The notes beneath the pieces are model-generated. The model was not told the origin of the DNA, did no database searches, and saw nothing but the letters and a program-made list of their open reading frames with translations. A program made the position numbers and the translations under genes. From the NCBI GenBank assembly GCA_947172415.1, contig OX359189.1:6834501-6898500 (forward strand): a stretch of DNA of 64,000 bases, given 5' to 3'. The stretch's first letter is position 1; every line of letters starts with the position of its first letter. The stretch comes from Chondrosia reniformis. Taxonomy: Eukaryota; Porifera; Demospongiae; Chondrillida; Chondrillidae. Below, in pieces: positions 1 to 11,419 of the stretch.

Positions 1-1926
1 ACAGTTGAGACACAAATTTGTGGTGCACATAGTCTCACTGATGTTATACAGACAGTGGAAGGAGGTATACATACATATGTTTGTATGAGGGATTGTGTAC
101 ATATATAATTACGGTACAGACCAAAGTAACGCTTGCACTCGAGTGCCTCAAGCTCGTGAGTGATAATCATATCGAGAATATAACGAGGGGTAAAGCGAGT
201 GCTCAGGACATCAAAGGCGTTAATAATTGTATATTGCTATCAAAAGGTGTCAAAAATACTCAAAAGCCCCCTGAAAGCGCTACTCGGGAATTGAGACAAT
301 ACCGAATTATTTGACTATAATAGCACTCGAGTTTTTGAGTGACTCGCTCTCGAATCTCGCAAGTGTAAGCATTACTTTTGGTCTGTACTGTATATAATTA
401 ACTCAGATACTGAATCAGATGGTGTGGAGTGTGCATTTTGAAGTATATTTACAGCTACCAGTTACATTGAAAGTGATTAGAATTAGAAAGGTTACTGAAT
501 TTGATAGTTTCTTAGATTTTGTTTCATTATCACATGAAATTAACATTCCATATTTTAATATGGTATATAAGATTTACGTGTATTAATCATTCATTCTTTT
601 GAGAGGATCATCTTTTGACTTCACAATTTTGTTGTCTCTCTTGAGCATGCATCAGATGTTTTGACCCCTTTTTCAGTACTAATCATGTAGGTTACAAGAT
701 CTGATGATATAAAAAGTGTGTGATAGGTGTAAATATAATAAGAATGTAATTCAAATAACTGTATTCAAAGTGTGAGATGGATAATATTATGTTTACATTG
801 ATTTAATTGGCTGCAAATGTCATAAGACAATGTTGAAAAGTGAGGCAATTGAAGTATGACAAGTTGACCTATAGCATACGTGTATATGTAAGGAACGTGA
901 AAAATTGTAGAAACATTCGATCAAGCATGACACTTAAGATGTGCATGTTCTAATAGCCAGTAGTCATGATTGTGACTTGAGTATAGAGATCACAAGGAAA
1001 AGGTAGTTTTAACTTTTGTTGTAAAACTTATACAAATAGCTATTCTTCTAACTTATATACACTAATAGAGTAAGGATTTCTTCTAACTGCATCGAACTTA
1101 TCTTTGAAAAGGGTCATCTTTCGACTTTTGGGAACGTCTAGAGACGCAGTTTTTTGGTTCTTCTTGCCAGACGTTTCGACCCTGGGGGTCTTCTTCAGTG
1201 ACTGATGTTGGTGATCTTCAAGGTGTCTCTAGATGTTCCCAAAATTTGAAAGATGACCCTTTCCAAAGATTATATACACTATTTAGCTATTTCCTGTAAA
1301 TCTTTAGAATATCTTGAAGCCTTCACAGCAGTGGCTGTAGGAGATAGGATTGATGTTAGCTACATATCTGCTTGTCCAAATCTTCAAAATATTTACTGTC
1401 GCTTTAATATTTCTGAGATTCAGTCACTTCCAGTTAGCACTCTTCTAGTGGCGTTTGCTGGCAGAGAAGCAAAAGGAAGTTTTCCATATATAAGAGAAGG
1501 TGTATACACAGTATCTGTGACTCTATTGTATAGCAATGGATCAGTTATCTCAGGAAGTACAGTCCAGAGACAAGTGGAAGTGGTATCAGGTATGGCCTTT
1601 TGTTTACATGTACTATTAATGGACTTTAAACACTAGCTGTTGTTTGTTTATTCATAGAATCTGGTTCAGTATTAACTACAGGAGCTGCTGTTGGTATATC
1701 AGTTGCCGTATGTGTGTTTATAATGATACTACTAGTAATCACCTCTTTCTTCCTGGGATGTCTCTTTGGAAAGAAAAGGGCCTCTTCTGATAATTGTCAG
1801 GAGTCAAGAGAAAGTAAGATTGCTTCAACTGTCACTAACAAACAAGGTAGTGCTTGTTATGAAGCAATAGAAGTGGAACAGAAAGTCAGTTTGGAAACAA
1901 ATCCTGCTTATGGAGTGCTGAAGTGA
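1..1926 (+). CDS. R1: Ig/FN3-type receptor, 3' part only (NPAY tail)
   Basis: This is the 3' portion of a type I membrane receptor whose 5' exons lie left of the window. Exons seen: 1-64 (end of an FN3 domain, like 15065-15128 of R6), 1287-1589 (fourth, Cys-containing domain related to those of R7, R9 and R10) and 1658-1926 (transmembrane segment plus tail in one exon). All joins are phase 1. The tail has a basic stop-transfer stretch, then CYEAIEV, and ends in NPAYGVLK and TGA; it is nearly identical to the R4 tail. I see no exon for the split third domain between 64 and 1287, so R1 may have lost it; palindromic elements occupy much of that intron. An AATAAA lies at 2127-2132. The receptor role is inferred from architecture. 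Confidence 0.7.
105..400. mobile_element. MITE-like element with terminal inverted repeats in R1 intron
   Basis: The ends, near 105-130 and 372-400, are inverted copies built around ACAGACCAAAGTAA, and internal stretches (CACTCGAG and neighbours) are also mirrored. There is no coding capacity, so this is a non-autonomous DNA-transposon type element. Family unknown. Confidence 0.65.
1102..1268. mobile_element. Short hairpin MITE beside the R1 splice acceptor
   Basis: Inverted ends of about 44 bp (1102-1145 and 1224-1268) share AAGGGTCATCTTTCGAC and GAACGTCTAGAGAC. The middle contains the motif ACGTTTCGACC followed by GGTCTTC, which recurs in several other hairpin elements of the window. The element ends about 20 bp upstream of the R1 exon at 1287. 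Degenerate relatives lie near 595-665, 32395-32520 and 49905-50020. Confidence 0.7.
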
Positions 1927-2300
1927 CTTAACATCCACTAATACATGAAACATGTACAGAGTAACAATGTGGAGATTAACTCTTTGTAGATGTGTATATA
2001 TATACCATTCAGTGCTTGTAGTCAATGTGTGTGATTGTGTGACAATTTCTAATTATAGAATTTAGTATTTTTGTATCTCTTATTGTGTGCAAAGAGCTTT
2101 TCAAAGACTGACTAACTTGTACCGTTAATAAACATATATAGTTGGTTATTTGCATGTTATATATATAACTGTACAGGAAATATATATATATAAGGAAATA
2201 GAAATGCTCTATATAGCTAAGCATTACAAATATGGAGCTTGAAAAATATCACACAAGACGCAATTACATGCAGCTCCTAATAAGGTAATGCTAGTAGTCA

Positions 2301-2516
2301 ATGGTCCATTCAGTGTCACTGTTAAGTTGGGAGGTACTATCTGATAATGGAGGAATAAGGCAACCTCTCTCCTACACTGTCAGAGTGATTAATGAGACTG
2401 TCAACTTGTCCTTCAATACAGCATTAACCCAAATGACCTTAACTATGGATGATGGAATATGGCACAGTTCAATGTATACTGTAACAGTAGTAGCTGAGAA
2501 CAAATACATAATATAT
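2301..2516 (+). pseudogene. Stray FN3 exon downstream of R1
   Basis: An open stretch reads as an FN3 domain: LSWEVL (B-strand tryptophan), SYTVRV (C strand) and MYTVTVVAEN (final strands). It is preceded by a NGPF-like start resembling the GPF start of other FN3 exons here. It lies 3' of the R1 stop, and no leader, second domain or membrane exon can be joined to it, so it is probably a leftover exon of a lost receptor. An orphan, still-used exon is possible. Confidence 0.45.
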
Positions 2517-2519
2517 ATA

Positions 2520-3360
2520 TAGTAGTATCTTCATTATAGATCTTTCAGTTAAACATGACATCGACCTATTGTTGAGAGAATATCTAACAGGGTATATATT
2601 ATTATTCTGCTGCCCTCTCTCAAGCCACACTCTGGTAGTGGATGTTACATTTTGTTAACTGATGAGCGACCCAGTGACTGTCTCATTTTTACCATACCGA
2701 TCATGCCAAGTACATATGTATTATACATGTGGGAATTAAGCATCTTTTCATGTGTATATATGTATATATATATTTATTTATTTATTGATTGCAATTATTT
2801 ATAGCTTTTACAAGTGGCCATGGTTGACCAGAACATACAGATCAAGGCTGAAGCAGACTAATTTAAATATTTATAAAATGTTGTGACATATGAAAAATCT
2901 AATATACCATTTTCCTACATGCTATATGACTATTCTGTAAAAAGAGTCTATAGGGGAACTAAACCTAAAGAGAGCTTTAGATGAAGATACAAGAGTCTTT
3001 ACTTCCTTCTTTTCCCTTCTTTCATCTTCTTCTCCACTGGGTCAGACAGCCGTTTCTGGGAATTCCACCCTTCATCAGTGATCCTGGGAGTCTTTGTCTT
3101 TTTCTTTATCTTGATCTTCTGTGAATCCTTGCCTGAATCCTATATTCTTATTCTAGATCTGCATGCGTCTGTATATGTATAGCTGACTACATGTCAGGTA
3201 ATTCCCTCTGTGACCTAGGTAGAGAACCAAGCCCCTTTCGATATATCATGGGTAAACACTTTGTCTACCTAAAAAGTAACACTAGCTAAGTAACACTTAG
3301 AGGAATCACACCACAACCTAATGTTCTCCTGTATAAAGACTATAGCTATTTGACATCGCA
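2520..3360. other. Spacer between R1 and R2
   Basis: No gene can be supported. Positions 2985-3160 are pyrimidine-rich; read on the minus strand they give an acidic Lys/Asp/Gln-rich stretch broken by stops, possibly a decayed receptor tail. Positions 3170-3230 resemble the sequence upstream of the R6 leader (14100-14140), so part of this spacer is probably the R2 promoter. Confidence 0.4.
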
Positions 3361-4270
3361 ATGTTTATTTTTCTGACGATCTTACTTTTACAGTTATCAG
3401 TACATCTCTCTCTTGGTCAAAGCATAGGTCAAAGTAGGTTCATATAGACTTGACTAGATGTAACATTTTTCGTTATCGACTGTAATTATAAACAGGTTTA
3501 ACTTTAACAAGTACAGTTAGCGGAAATATTTGTGATGGCGAATCAGTTACTTTTACGTGTACGGGAAGGAACATTGTATACAACTGGTTTATCCATGGCT
3601 TGATTGAAGAAGGAGATAGAATAACAATAGAGGCTACTGCCAGAGATTTGAGTGATCGACCATCAGGACGTTTCTCCACTACTGCATGATGAAGCGGGTG
3701 GTATTCCTGAGTCAAACCTCATGATCTCTGATTTTACAACTGCTGACAATGGAGCAGTGATTTTCTGTAGCGATGTCATGCAATAATCCAACTGTGTTAA
3801 GTAGTACCCACATTGATTGGAGTTGGTGAGTTGTAGTCATTTTTAATAATAAATGACATCTTTACAGATCAAGAAGCAAAATTAATACAGTTAGTTCTAC
3901 AAATGGTATAGATGGCTATATTAGTAACACAATTTGACTCACTCTTCTTAAAGAAGTCAACTTTTAAAGTCGATTTTACTGTATTTACCTGGGACTCCCT
4001 TGTGTAATTATATAAAAGGAACCCTGACTTATGTACTACATTTCATCACAAAGCATTCTATATTACTTCTTCTTATTATGCAGGTCCATTAAACCTGATC
4101 ACGACATTTTCTTCATCTGGTGTGAACAGCATATCATTATCTTGGGACTGTGTTGGATCAGGTTGTCGTCCTACGCAGTACATGATCAAGTGATCTGAAA
4201 GTGGAATGAACAAGAACCAAACTACTACCAGTGACACATCATACACTATAAGAGGACTTGATGGATGTAC

Positions 4271-4436
4271 AGCTAGTACATACAAGTAGTACATATACCT
4301 AGTATATAGACATATATATATATAGTACATGTAAATAGTACGTACAACTAGTATATATAACTAGAACAAACAACTAGTACATACACCCAGTACATACAAA
4401 TGTAACGAGTACATATAAGTAGTACATACAACTGGT
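4271..4436. repeat. Simple-repeat insertion inside the R2 FN3 exon
   Basis: About 166 bp of irregular repeats of AGTACATA and CTAGTA replace the point where R6 reads straight through (near 15045). The exon is 430 bp instead of 264 bp. It destroys the FN3 frame. Confidence 0.8.
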
Positions 4437-5537
4437 AAACTATTCAGTAACAGTTGAGACACTAGTTTGTGGTGGACATAGTCTCACTGAGGTTATACAG
4501 ACAGTTGAAGGAGGTACATAAATGGATACGTTTGTAGGGGATTGTGTACATAATTATAATAGGCTCGGCTACTGATGCACTTGAAGTTGAAAGTATATAT
4601 TTTAATTATAAAATAGTTTTGTAATTCAACAAAATTTATCAACATGTTATATAATATTTGTATATACGTAGCTCCAGGACCTGTTCCAGAGGATACCGAT
4701 GTAAATCTTCGATTATTTAATGAGAGTTTTTGCAACTTGGAACTATTGATCAGCACCCCAGTAAGTTAGTTTTTGTGTGTTTCATTTACTCAATGTAGTT
4801 ATATACTGTATTTTTTGCACATTTCTTGACTTGTGTTTCTAGATCTCAAGAGATGATGTTTGTGATGATACAACAATCAATATTGAGATTACTGTTAACA
4901 GTGATGGAGATCCTTTCAGTGACACAGTAGAGTACATGAGGAGTGGTCAAGTGTACCCTACCAATATATACCTACCAGTGGGTAGTAACTTTACTGCTGA
5001 GATCTGTGCTGTAACACCTGTTGGACGTGGACATTGTGCAATTCTTGAGGAAGGTATTCTGATACTCCTGCAAGTAGTGACAGATTTAGTGGGAGCTTTC
5101 CTATAATTTAGACACAATAATATAGAATCCATAGTTTTCAAAACATTTTATATATTCATTGTTTTCACTAGCAGTTAATTACTCTGTGTATATTTATATA
5201 TATACGTATGAATGTATGTCTGGATCTATAAAATATATATGTTCAGATTAGGAAACTTTAAAAGTCTTTTGAATTTTGTATTGTCTGATATTTGCCAGAC
5301 AGTGTTAAATCAGGAGCTACAGCTGGAATATCAGTGGGTGTGGTTGTTGGAGTAGTCACATGCACGTGCACAGTTCTGTGTGTAGCAGTTGGAACAAGTG
5401 TTATCGTATGTCTGATTATTTGTATAAGAAGGAGAGTGAAACATTCTAGTGAGTATATATGTTGGTATGATTAGTTGTACGTATAGGACTTTGTCAATGT
5501 TATATATTGATGTACATATATATGTAGAAAAGCGCTT

Positions 5538-5720
5538 TAGTTTGAATGAGTCTCAGCAACACAGAATTTCTTAATTTATTGCTAAATAAGACCTCCAGGT
5601 CATGATCAAACATTCAATTGCTTGAAAATTGTGGATAAAGATACATGACAGGGGATTTGGAGGAGTCTTCTCTTTCTTCTTTTGCTCCACTGGGCCAGAC
5701 AGATGATTCTTGGAATATAC
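5538..5720. repeat. Repeat relic in R2 tail intron, shared with R6 (16140-16325)
   Basis: The stretch contains GAGTCTCAGCAACA and AAGACCTCCAGGTC, recognisable from the hairpin element at 54494-54822. An adjacent segment near 5655-5700 on the minus strand reads like the acidic end of the R7 tail. Both are decayed and present in both twins, so they predate the R2/R6 duplication. Confidence 0.45.
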
Positions 5721-6916
5721 CACGTATGCTTCATTATGATTCAGTGACCCTATATATATAGGCCTGATGAATGTCTAAAGTTATTCTTTGAATCCTTTGC
5801 AGTAGATGTTATGTGGATTATAATCCTATATAACAGATCCTAATTATAAAATGATCATGATCGATTCATGCAAATAATATTGCTACATATATAGCAATCG
5901 TTGTATATAGTGTCTCAGGCCTAGGATTGTATAATTCATATTTTACTCCTGTGTGTATTTCATGTGTCATGTGTTACTTATTACACAGATAATCATGAAT
6001 AGAAACCTTTTACTATACCATTATATAGTGGATTATGTACCTACGTACATCTTGATCTAGTGCTTGCTGTTGTATGTCAGTATATATAACATCATATGTG
6101 TATTCTAATTTAGAACCCCAAACTGGAGGACCAACGGTTGCTTATGAGGATGTTACCAAGGACTATGAGAAACAGGAAGACGTTATATATATGGATGTAG
6201 ATCTAAAGCACTCTGTAGGAAATGTAAAGATGGAGACTAACCCTGCTTATGGAGCTGTATACAGTAACTAGTGACTCAGAATAAACACTTTGACTACAAT
6301 GTATGTACTTGTAGACTATAATATGTATATGTGTAAATATACCTATCTACATATCGTTTTGCATTCAAACTGATACTGCTACTGGTAACATCATAAATGT
6401 ACGTATATGATATCACATATCATAATAAATCAAGTATATACATTACTAGCCTATTCAGCCTGAGCTATTCACAGAGCAGTACACATGATCAATTGCTAAT
6501 GAATACCAAGCCCTGGTATGGCTTCTACAACTACTGTATGTCAATGTATGTTGTGCATATAAACAACACAATAAATATACAGAAATGCTTAATTATGGAG
6601 ATTGTCCTAGGTAAAAATGTACATGTAATTCCAAAAGCACTGTAATCCATTTATACAAAATGAAATCTAACCTACAGGGAGAATAATGATAAGATTATAA
6701 CATAAACACCTGGTAAATAAATGTATTAATAAACGTATTAATACGTATTTATTGCATTTTTAGTTGAGTTAAAATTACACCATTCTAAGTTAATTTACGT
6801 GTTATCTTCCTATTATTAAAGACAATTTCAGTAGAATAGTGAAGCTGGATTTGCATGAGATGTGATTTTATTTATAAAAATAATAAAGTGAAATGGATCA
6901 ACTAACCTCATGCAAG

Positions 6917-8989
6917 TCACTCATTATTTCCCTCCGGCTTATCCTTTTTGGTATTGTCTACAACTGCATACGTCACCATTTCCACTTCCTTCTTACTCTG
7001 AGGGGGAGGGGGTTTTGGTTGAGAGTTGTCAAATTTAAGGTCAGCATATTGCACTCCCTCTTGCTTCTTATTCTTTGCATCAGGATCTACTTTAGTGTGT
7101 GTAGCGCCTTCTTGATCTCTAAAGAGGGAAAATGTATATTATATGTAACAGATATATGCCACGATGAAGGTTGAAACAAAGCATGCAGTAAATACTATCC
7201 CTAGATATAATAATGTTTTCTCTTGTACCTTTCCTGGGATCCTATATAGAGAGACAAAAAGGGATTAATTAAAAGATTGGAGAAATAATAACAACAAAAG
7301 CATTACTAGAGTACCTTGATTACTCTTCTTCTTCTTCAGATAGTAGTAGCACCCGATAACTATACACACAACTACTACAATCACCAGGATACATACTAGC
7401 GCTACACCAACACCAATACCAGCTATTACTGCATCAGATAAGCCTTCTGCAATGACTGTAAAGCAAGTGTGGTAACTGCTATATTGATAAAGTAGAGCCA
7501 ATGACATACCTGTAGTAGCTGTAGGGGGAGATGCCTTCTCATACATTTTACACTGTCCACGTCCAACAGTTGTTACAGCACAGATCTCAGCAGTGAAGGA
7601 CCTTCCCACTGGTAGGTATATATTGGTAGGGTACACTTGACCACTCCTCATGTACTCTACTGTGTCACTGAAAGTTACTCCATTACTGTTAACAGTAATC
7701 TCAATATTGATTGTTGTATCATCACAAATATCATCTCTTGAGATCTGGAAAACATGATTTGTGTAAAAGACAATAATGTGATGTGAGTAATGGACACTGG
7801 TAACTTATATTACTTGTGTTTTGATCAATATTTCCAAGTTGCTAAAGCTTTCATTAAATGATCGGAGATTTACTTCACTGTCCCCTGGAACAGGTCCTGG
7901 AACTACATATATAAGCATTAACTTAGGAATAGCTCATAATACGTAGAATGTGCAAAGGATGACAATATGAATGCAAACCTCCTTCCATTGTAGGAATAAC
8001 ATTTATAAAGTTACTTGTACCACATCTGTGTTCCCCCTCAACTGTTACAGAATAGCTAGTGCATCCATTCAGTCCAGTTATAGTGTATGCCATAGTACTA
8101 GTAATCATCTGTTTCTCTGTCATTCCAATCTCTGACCACTTTACTAAATATTCTGAAGGAGGACAACTTGATCCAACACAGTCCCAAGATAATGATATGT
8201 TGTTCACACCAGATGAGGAAGATGTCTTGGTCAATTTAAATGGACCTATGTAGGTAACACAAACAAGTATTTTAGTGTATTTTAGTGTATTTAATTATGC
8301 ATATTTAGATAGGTGGGATAAAACATACAATAAATAAAAATTAGAAGGTCAATGTTTCCTTGCACACGTCTATATATAATATATTTTACCTAGCTCTTTT
8401 AAATGTAAATATACAGTCATTTAGAATAGCACTTCACTTCTTACCCTATAAGATGTTGATTTATTAATACTATCACTACAACTTACCAACTCCAACTGTG
8501 ATGTTGGTACTACTAAATAATGTTGGGTTAAGGGCATCACTACAGTAAATCACTGCTTCATTGTCAGCAGTTGTAAAATTAGAGATCATGAGGTTTGACT
8601 CAGGAATACCACCCGCTGCATCAGTAGTGGAGAAACGTCCTGATGGTGGATCACTTAGAACTCTAGCAGTCGTCTCCCTAATATCTCCTTCCCCGTTCAA
8701 ACCAAAGATGTACCAGTTAAATACAGTGTTACTTCCATTTGTGGTACATGTAAAAGTAGCTGATTCTCCATCACAAAGATCACCACTAACTGTACTTGTT
8801 AAAGTTAGACCTGTAAAATGTATAACAAGTTAAGAAATAACAAAAAAACAATTTAGTCAGTATAATTATAGTCTAAAGCGAAAACAAGTTAAATAACTAC
8901 ATACTTATAGAACTACTTTAAACAGATAGCTCACTTTGACCAGTTATGTTGTCAACCAAGAGAATGATTCCAAGAACTAAGAACAACAT
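6917..8989 (-). CDS. R3: Ig/FN3 receptor with tandem ITIM-like tail
   Basis: Eight exons: 8935-8989, 8487-8810, 7979-8245, 7814-7902, 7510-7744, 7315-7455, 7229-7241, 6917-7118; 1326 nt, 441 codons plus stop, all phases consistent. Signal peptide 1-18; Ig-like domain to about 126 (CDGE, FTC, then W and a GL turn); FN3 to about 215 (SLSWDC, YLVKWSE, GCTSYSV); split third domain to about 323; transmembrane helix about 335-360 followed by KKKK. The tail has VQYADL (Y399) and VTYAVV (Y425), both matching the ITIM consensus, separated by a PKPPPP stretch that could bind SH3 domains. It ends earlier than the R5 tail, at EGNNE. It is divergent from R4 and convergent with R2. An inhibitory signalling role through SH2 phosphatases is inferred, not shown. 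Confidence 0.85.
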
Positions 8990-10543
8990 TGAGCGATCAC
9001 GAGCAACTATTTCTTCAGCTTCAAATTTCTGCAAATTTCTTGCGTCCGTAAAGGTAAAACCCTAATATCAAGGTGATTATGTAATCTGTAAGTTTGATTT
9101 CATCATAAATGGATCTAGGCTTGTTACTTTTGCAGTGTTTTCTACCACTCTCAATTAGTCAAAGTGAGAAATATTTTCATGTAGCTTAAAACTGTCACAA
9201 TGAATTACGTATTTTAATTTATTAGAACTCTCTGTTATAAACAGGTCTAACTTTAACAAGTACAGTTAGTGGTGATCTTTGTGATGGAGAATCAGCTACT
9301 TTTATGTGTACCACAACTGGAAGTAACACTGTATTTAACTGGTTCATATTTGGTTTGAACGGGGAAGGAGATATTAGGGAGACGACTGCTAGAGTTCTAA
9401 GTGATCCACCATCAGGACGTTTCTCCACAACTGATACACTGGGTGGCATCCCTGAGTCAAACGTCGTCATCTCTAATTTTACAACTGCTGACAATGGAGC
9501 AGTGATTTACTGTGCCGATGCCCTTAACCCAACATTATTTAGTAGTACCAACATCACAGTTGGAGTTGGTAAGTTGTAGTGATAGTATTAATAAATCAAC
9601 ATCTTATAGGGTAAGAAGTGAAGTGCTATTCTAAATGACTGTATATTTACATTTAAAAGAGCTAGGTAAAATATATTATATATAGACGTGTGCAAGGAAA
9701 CATTGACCTTCTAATTTTTATTTATTGTATGTTTTATCCCACCTATCTAAATATGCATAATTAAATACACTAAAATACACTAAAATACTTGTTTGTGTTA
9801 CCTACATAGGTCCATTTAAATTGACCAAGACATCTTCCTCATCTGGTGTGAACAACATATCATTATCTTGGGACTGTGTTGGATCAGGTTGTCCTTCAGA
9901 ATATTTAGTAAAGTGGTCAGAGATTGGAATGACAGAGAAACAGATGAGTACTAGTAATATGGTATGCACTATAACTGGACTGAATGGATGCACTAACTAT
10001 TCTGTAACAGTTGAGGGGGAACACAGATGTGGTACAAGTAACTTCATAAATGTTATTCAGACAATGGAAGGAGGTTTGTATTCATATTGTCATCCTTTGC
10101 ACATTCTACGTATTATGAGATATTCCTAAGTGCTTATTATCTAGTTCCAGGACCTGTTCTAGAGGACAGTGAAGTAAATCTCCGATCATTTAATGAAAGC
10201 TTTAGCAACTTGGAAATATTGATCAAAACACAAGTAATATAAGTTACTAGTGTCCATTACTCACATCACATTATTGTCTTTTACACAAATCATGTTTTCC
10301 AGATCTCAAGAGATGATATTTGTGATGATACAACAATCAATATTGAGATTACTGTTAACAGTAATGGAGTAACTTTCAGTGATACAGTAGAGTACATGAG
10401 GAGTGGTCAAGTGTACCCTACCAATATATACCTACCAGTGGGAAGTAACTTCACTGCTGAGATCTGTGCTGTAACACCTGTTGGACGTCGACAATGCATA
10501 ATGTATAAGAAGACCTTTTGTTTCTCAACTACTACAGGTACAG
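7510..10543. repeat. Large inverted repeat: mirrored R3 and R4 ectodomain exons
   Basis: Arms of about 1.3 kb (roughly 7530-8810 and 9245-10520) are near-identical in inverted orientation, including introns. The 241-bp intron after the Ig exon (8246-8486 versus 9569-9809) appears identical base for base. The spacer of about 434 bp holds the two different leader exons and the shared promoter. Similarity stops at the exon before the membrane segment, where the two genes take different transmembrane and tail exons. Confidence 0.9.
8990..9108. promoter_or_regulatory. Shared divergent promoter of R3 and R4
   Basis: Only 119 bp separate the R3 and R4 start codons, so both 5' regions and the core promoters must lie here or overlap the leaders. 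Blocks such as AAAACCCTAATATCAAGGTG and AAGTTTGATTTCATCATAA recur in 13857-13956 between R5 and the relic leader, which suggests preserved elements or recent common origin. I see no clear TATA box. Confidence 0.6.
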
Positions 10544-10868
10544 GTATGTACAATTATATATTTTGAACTTATGTTCTACTGTTGTTTGTTTATTCATAGA
10601 ATCTGGTTCAGTATTAACTACAGGAGCTGCTGTTGGTATATCAGTTGCCGTATGTGTGTTTATAATGATACTACTAACAATCGCCTCTTTCTTCCTGGGA
10701 TGTCTCTTTGGAAAGAAAAGGGCCTCTTCTGATAATCGTCAGGAGTCAAGAGAAAGTAAGAGTGCCTCAACTGTCACTAACAAACAAGGTGGTGCTTCTT
10801 ATGAGACAATAGAAGTGGAGCAGAAAGTCAGTTTGGAAACAAATCCTGCTTATGGAGTGCTGAAGTGA
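9109..10868 (+). CDS. R4: Ig/FN3 receptor with NPAY tail
   Basis: Six exons: 9109-9163, 9245-9568, 9810-10073, 10145-10233, 10303-10537 (or 10543), 10600-10868; 1236 nt, 411 codons plus stop (413 with the alternative donor). Signal peptide is rich in Leu and ends SISQ. The Ig (NWFIFGL, NGAVIYC), FN3 (SLSWDC, YLVKWSE) and split third domain mirror R3. The last exon encodes both the transmembrane helix, followed by GKKRAS, and the tail: SYETIEV, then a C-terminal NPAYGVLK (Y407). NPxY motifs bind PTB domains or clathrin adaptors in other animals. The FN3 lacks one codon present in R3. The tail is nearly the same as in R1 and unrelated to that of R3, so ectodomain and tail have separate histories. 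Confidence 0.85.
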
Positions 10869-11084
10869 CTTAACATTTGCTAATGCATGAAACATGTACA
10901 GAGTGTGGAGATGAACTGTGTATAGATGTAACTATAGGCAGTTCAATGCTTTTAGTCAATTTGTGTGATTGTGTGTGGCTATTTCTATGTGTTTATTATT
11001 TTGTTTAAAGGCTGGAGTTACTGAATTATTCTTATTGGAAATTTGATATCAACCAATTATTGTCCATACTCCAAATAAGGTAAT

Positions 11085-11222
11085 ATTGCAATGATCGGGG
11101 AACCACACTAGCTAAAGATTCCAAACGTTTCAACCCAATCCAGGGCCCTTATCAGTGGAAATTAACATTTACAAAACTGAGATCTCAATTGTGAGCTAGT
11201 GTGGTTCCCCCATTGTTGCAAT
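11085..11222. mobile_element. Hairpin MITE downstream of R4
   Basis: Inverted ends of 29 bp (11085-11113 and 11194-11222) carry GGGGAACCACACTAGCT. The middle contains AACGTTTCAACCC, the motif shared by the other hairpins. The ends resemble those of the larger element at 60971-61961 (AACCACACTAGCC). Confidence 0.7.
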
Positions 11223-11261
11223 ATGCAAGAACCTAGCTATGAAGTACTTCAAATAAGGATA

Positions 11262-11320
11262 TACCTCAATGGCCCATTCAGAGTCACTCTAAGTTGTTAT
11301 ATAGGTATATATATCAACTA
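11262..11320 (+). pseudogene. Fragment of the stray FN3 exon seen after R1
   Basis: CAATGGCCCATTCAGAGTCA matches the start of the FN3 remnant near 2300, in the same position relative to the R4 stop as that remnant is to R1. The rest of the exon is gone. It shows that R1 and R4 were duplicated together with their 3' flanks. Confidence 0.35.
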
Positions 11321-11419
11321 CCCTGTCACTATACAACTATATATGTGCATGGCAGCTGCAGGAGTGTTCAAATTAAGTCCAATCAATTCTGCCTATTTAT
11401 AATGAATAGGATAAAAGCA

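Larger units (their letters stand above)
3361..6271 (+). pseudogene. R2: Ig/FN3 receptor pseudogene, twin of R6
   Basis: Exons match R6 one for one: leader 3361-3433, Ig 3496-3825, FN3 4084-4513, split third domain 4672-4760 and 4843-5053, transmembrane 5299-5448, tail 6114-6271. Introns are also near-identical to R6, so the duplication is recent. The Ig exon is frameshifted twice, near 3685 and 3775. The FN3 exon has a TGG-to-TGA change at about 4193 and a 166-bp AT-rich simple-repeat insertion. The transmembrane and tail exons remain open. The tail holds VAYEDV and VIYMDV (both ITIM-like) and ends NPAYGAVYSN. An AATAAA is at 6280-6285. Several independent lesions make it a pseudogene, although its 3' half could still donate sequence to R6 by gene conversion. 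Confidence 0.8.

Noticed and set aside
2985-3160. Minus-strand acidic coding exon between R1 and R2
   Set aside because: Resembles a receptor tail in composition but has stops in every frame and no clear splice sites.
6917-7118. ITAM (activating) motif in the R3 tail
   Set aside because: The two YxxL/V motifs are 22 residues apart, not the 6-8 of an ITAM; spacing fits tandem ITIMs better.
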